Part shown: positions 46,029 to 48,167 of the stretch, one piece after another
How the letters are laid out: each line of letters opens with the position of its first letter
Position numbering within the stretch: position 1 is the stretch's first letter
IMG/VR virus record: IMGVR_UViG_3300025127_000066
Span: 1-48,167 of that record
Length of the DNA stretch: 48,167 bases
Strand: one strand, 5' to 3'
Source of the DNA: a virus
The notes under the pieces: model-generated
The model's input: the letters and a program-made list of their open reading frames with translations, nothing else
Told to the model about the DNA's origin: nothing
Database searches by the model: none
Made by a program: the position numbers and the translations under genes

Positions 46029-48167
46029 CTATCGTCCGTTTGCAAATTTAAATGGGTCATCGGCAAAAGCGAGATAAACGTATGTATGTGAACTATTATT
46101 AAAGTTAGTAGATGATCTACGAAATTTTAACCCGTTACTAACAAAGTCTACATCGTCATCTGTTTGTTCTGTGGCGCTAGTACCCGAACCAATCCGCTGA
46201 AGATTATTATCAACATTGTATCCTAACCGCTTGTTATCAAAAATGCACCAGCTTGTACCTGAACTGGTGGACTTTATCAGAACCCACGCTGGCCTAAAAC
46301 CTAGATAAACAAACGTGCCATCTGAACTGGAGTTACCTTTATAACTTCCTGCTTTACTGTAACCCTCAACACTATGGAAACAGTAGGCTATCATTTCATC
46401 TGAGCTTTCATTAGCAGATGCATTTGATCCTACAGAAAATACAGTAGATGTTGGTACAGTATCATTCCAAATATCTGCATTATCTACCACTGACCCCGTG
46501 CCATTCAAACTTAGATAATCAGTCTCAGCATCACTCGCTGCTGCTTTAACGTAGTTAAGCCATATACGACCTGCGGTAGAGTCTCTGTTTTTCACAATGA
46601 TATATTCTGGCGCAGATGACAAGCCATGCCCGATTGTTCCTGCCGACCCTGTGCCAGTCCAAGACACAATTGAAAATCCTGCATCTTGATTAGCCGACAC
46701 ACTTGAAGTTATGCTGCCATTAGAATTACTTGATGCACTGCCACCAGCTTTCCAATTCCAAGCCACATATGTTTCTGAATTGTAGTTTATAAGTTCATTG
46801 CCTAAAGTGCCATCTTCTAATGTATAACCATCTGAGTTTATCGTTCCTACAAATCCATATTCGTCAGTAGGCACTTCAGATTCTGCTGAGGCTGCGTTTG
46901 GACGTAAGACTTTTGTCCCATCATTAAATCCACGAACAACATCTTGAACATGATGACTTCTAGCCACACTTCTAGACTTAGTCCAGACCCAATCAGCGGC
47001 AAAATTTACCCCCGTTATAGTTCTACCATCAGTCCCATTGCCCGTCCAAAGCACCGTATTAAAGTTATCGTCAGCTTGGCTGCTCTGTGTTGGGCCGATT
47101 GCTGGGGTTGTAAGATTAGCGGCACAAAGACAAACATAATCTGTCGGGACTGCATATTCAAACGTGCCAATACCCTCGCTATCTGAATTTGCGCTGGCTA
47201 CGTTTTGACCATCTTGCCCAAAGTTTACAAATATAGCTGATGCGCTTGTGTTGCCACCAATAACTACAAATAGATCCTCTTCTGGCACATTATCTATAGT
47301 TGCTACTGGGTCTGAATTTGCGCTTGGGTCGCCAACATTCCCTGTTGATCCGTTGTTTGAAGCAATCGTTTTGAAGTACGAACCGTTCTTATGGAACCAG
47401 ACATTACCATTTGAGCCGTCCACAGCCATGCCAAAAACATCACCAGCGGCAAGTGGTGAAGTACCGCCACCTAAACCACCAATTCCACTACTGCTTGAAT
47501 ATTGAAACTGTGTGCCATTTTTCATCACCGCACGATTGTAAAATGTAACAGCACTTGCACCACCAGTTTGAGTGCTTGATGTACCGCTTTCTAAACCACT
47601 TTGTGTGGCGAATCCAGCATACCAATTTGCTCCAGTTGCATCAGTACACTCAACCTCTAGGTAAATCTTTTTATCTTTTGGTATGGCAAATGTTGATACT
47701 GCGCCGTAATTATTTGCAGCATTATTAAAACCAGCAGTGTCACACTTTAAGTTCCCTTCCGACAAAGTAGCTTGTCTAGAAGAGTGATATATCGGATTCA
47801 TCGTAGCAAAGTTATTGGTCGGGCTATCAGGCATAACATCACGGGTAAATATATTGTTTGGGGTAAAATTATTTAGATTGCCAGAGTTGTCTTTATAAAA
47901 AGCAGAGTCCCTAGTATCAGCAAACGCCATAAAAATATATTCGCCGCTTGAAGCATTCATATTGTCAAAGCTGGTCAGTAAAGTAAAACCATCACTATCA
48001 AACTGTATATCAACGGTTGCATCAGAATTTTCCGCTTCAGCGTTATCCCACTCAAGCCGTTTATCTATTGGGTTGCTTGGGAATCTTACACTGTCAAACA
48101 CATGCCAGCCACCACTAGAGTCTGTGCGTTTTACCATTACAAACACAGGTCTAAACCCTAAACCTGT
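46029..48167 (-). CDS. Tail fibre / receptor-binding protein, SPRY-like (partial, 5' end outside window)
   Basis: The frame is open to the right edge, and in-frame codons (TGLGFRP) precede the GTG at 48146, so the real start lies beyond the window. At least 712 residues are present. It has a repeated module: segments GFRPVFVMVKRTDSSGGWHV and GFRPAWVLIKSTSSGTSWCI, and a NGTDGRTITGVNFAADWVWT type unit, a family I recall as DUF7483 and common on marine phages. In the middle is a SPRY/concanavalin-like domain (KIYLEVECTDATGANWYAGF, GDVFGMAVDGSNGNVWFHKN). Many Ser/Gly/Asn. It should bind the host surface. Followed by a probable assembly gene. Confidence 0.7.
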   Translation of the reverse strand, partial: TGLGFRPVFVMVKRTDSSGGWHVFDSVRFPSNPIDKRLEWDNAEAENSDATVDIQFDSDGFTLLTSFDNMNASSGEYIFMAFADTRDSAFYKDNSGNLNNFTPNNIFTRDVMPDSPTNNFATMNPIYHSSRQATLSEGNLKCDTAGFNNAANNYGAVSTFAIPKDKKIYLEVECTDATGANWYAGFATQSGLESGTSSTQTGGASAVTFYNRAVMKNGTQFQYSSSSGIGGLGGGTSPLAAGDVFGMAVDGSNGNVWFHKNGSYFKTIASNNGSTGNVGDPSANSDPVATIDNVPEEDLFVVIGGNTSASAIFVNFGQDGQNVASANSDSEGIGTFEYAVPTDYVCLCAANLTTPAIGPTQSSQADDNFNTVLWTGNGTDGRTITGVNFAADWVWTKSRSVARSHHVQDVVRGFNDGTKVLRPNAASAESEVPTDEYGFVGTINSDGYTLEDGTLGNELINYNSETYVAWNWKAGGSASSNSNGSITSSVSANQDAGFSIVSWTGTGSAGTIGHGLSSAPEYIIVKNRDSTAGRIWLNYVKAAASDAETDYLSLNGTGSVVDNADIWNDTVPTSTVFSVGSNASANESSDEMIAYCFHSVEGYSKAGSYKGNSSSDGTFVYLGFRPAWVLIKSTSSGTSWCIFDNKRLGYNVDNNLQRIGSGTSATEQTDDDVDFVSNGLKFRRSSTNFNNSSHTYVYLAFADDPFKFANGR

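Noticed and set aside
1-48167. Direct circular closure of the two window ends
   Set aside because: The left partial gene leaves one base over at position 1; joining it to base 48167 shifts the frame and gives a stop within a few codons, so the ends are not adjacent.

Overview
The window is most of the genome of a tailed marine bacteriophage with podovirus-type (short-tail) gene content. It most resembles the HMO-2011 type, first isolated on a SAR116 alphaproteobacterium. The best marker is a family A DNA polymerase with a DnaJ-type CxxCxGxG zinc finger inserted between its exonuclease and polymerase domains, an arrangement I know from HMO-2011. Other supports are a P22-like portal, a T7-like endonuclease I, a solitary tyrosine integrase, a B12-dependent ribonucleotide reductase, no phage RNA polymerase in the window, and a Rieske-family oxygenase (HMO-2011 is reported to carry a methanesulfonate monooxygenase homologue). 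The host is inferred to be a marine alphaproteobacterium; nothing in the sequence names it. No tRNA, rRNA, CRISPR array or insertion sequence was found.

Layout. (1) 1-19233, minus strand: late module read leftward. From its promoter end it runs through many tiny basic proteins, a LysM protein, the Rieske-like oxygenase, holins, a T4-type lysozyme, small and large terminase, portal, a large protein ending in a Hint autoprocessing domain, scaffold, a 2OG-Fe(II) oxygenase, major capsid protein, a probable decoration protein, a tail adaptor and a beta-propeller-like tail protein cut by the left edge. (2) 19234-20498: non-coding control region with a consensus leftward promoter, an A/T-tract segment, a candidate rightward promoter, about 400 bp of ORF-free hairpin-bearing sequence and several inverted repeats. 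(3) 20499-37023, plus strand: early and middle genes. About 18 tiny ORFs come first, then a DUF932-type protein, integrase, separate primase and helicase, endonuclease VII, DNA polymerase, a likely ssDNA-binding protein, a Cas4-like nuclease, endonuclease I, DUF3310, class II ribonucleotide reductase and a MazG-like enzyme. (4) 37025-48167, minus strand: virion genes again, with two large internal (ejection) proteins, a Q/A/N-rich virion protein, a coiled-coil membrane peptide, a fibre-associated protein and a SPRY-like tail fibre cut by the right edge. Modules 3 and 4 converge with one base between their stop codons.

Replication appears self-contained (primase, helicase, polymerase, SSB-like protein, recombination nucleases, Holliday resolvase) and is fed by the reductase and MazG enzyme. 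It relies on host RNA polymerase: four leftward promoters fit the sigma70 consensus closely (TTGACA/T, 16-17 bp, TATAAT/C). In the late module many neighbouring genes overlap by one base (TAATG) or four bases (ATGA), which suggests translational coupling. Both edges lie in virion genes, consistent with a circular or permuted map in which modules 1 and 4 are one late unit, but the two ends do not join in frame, so sequence is missing between them.
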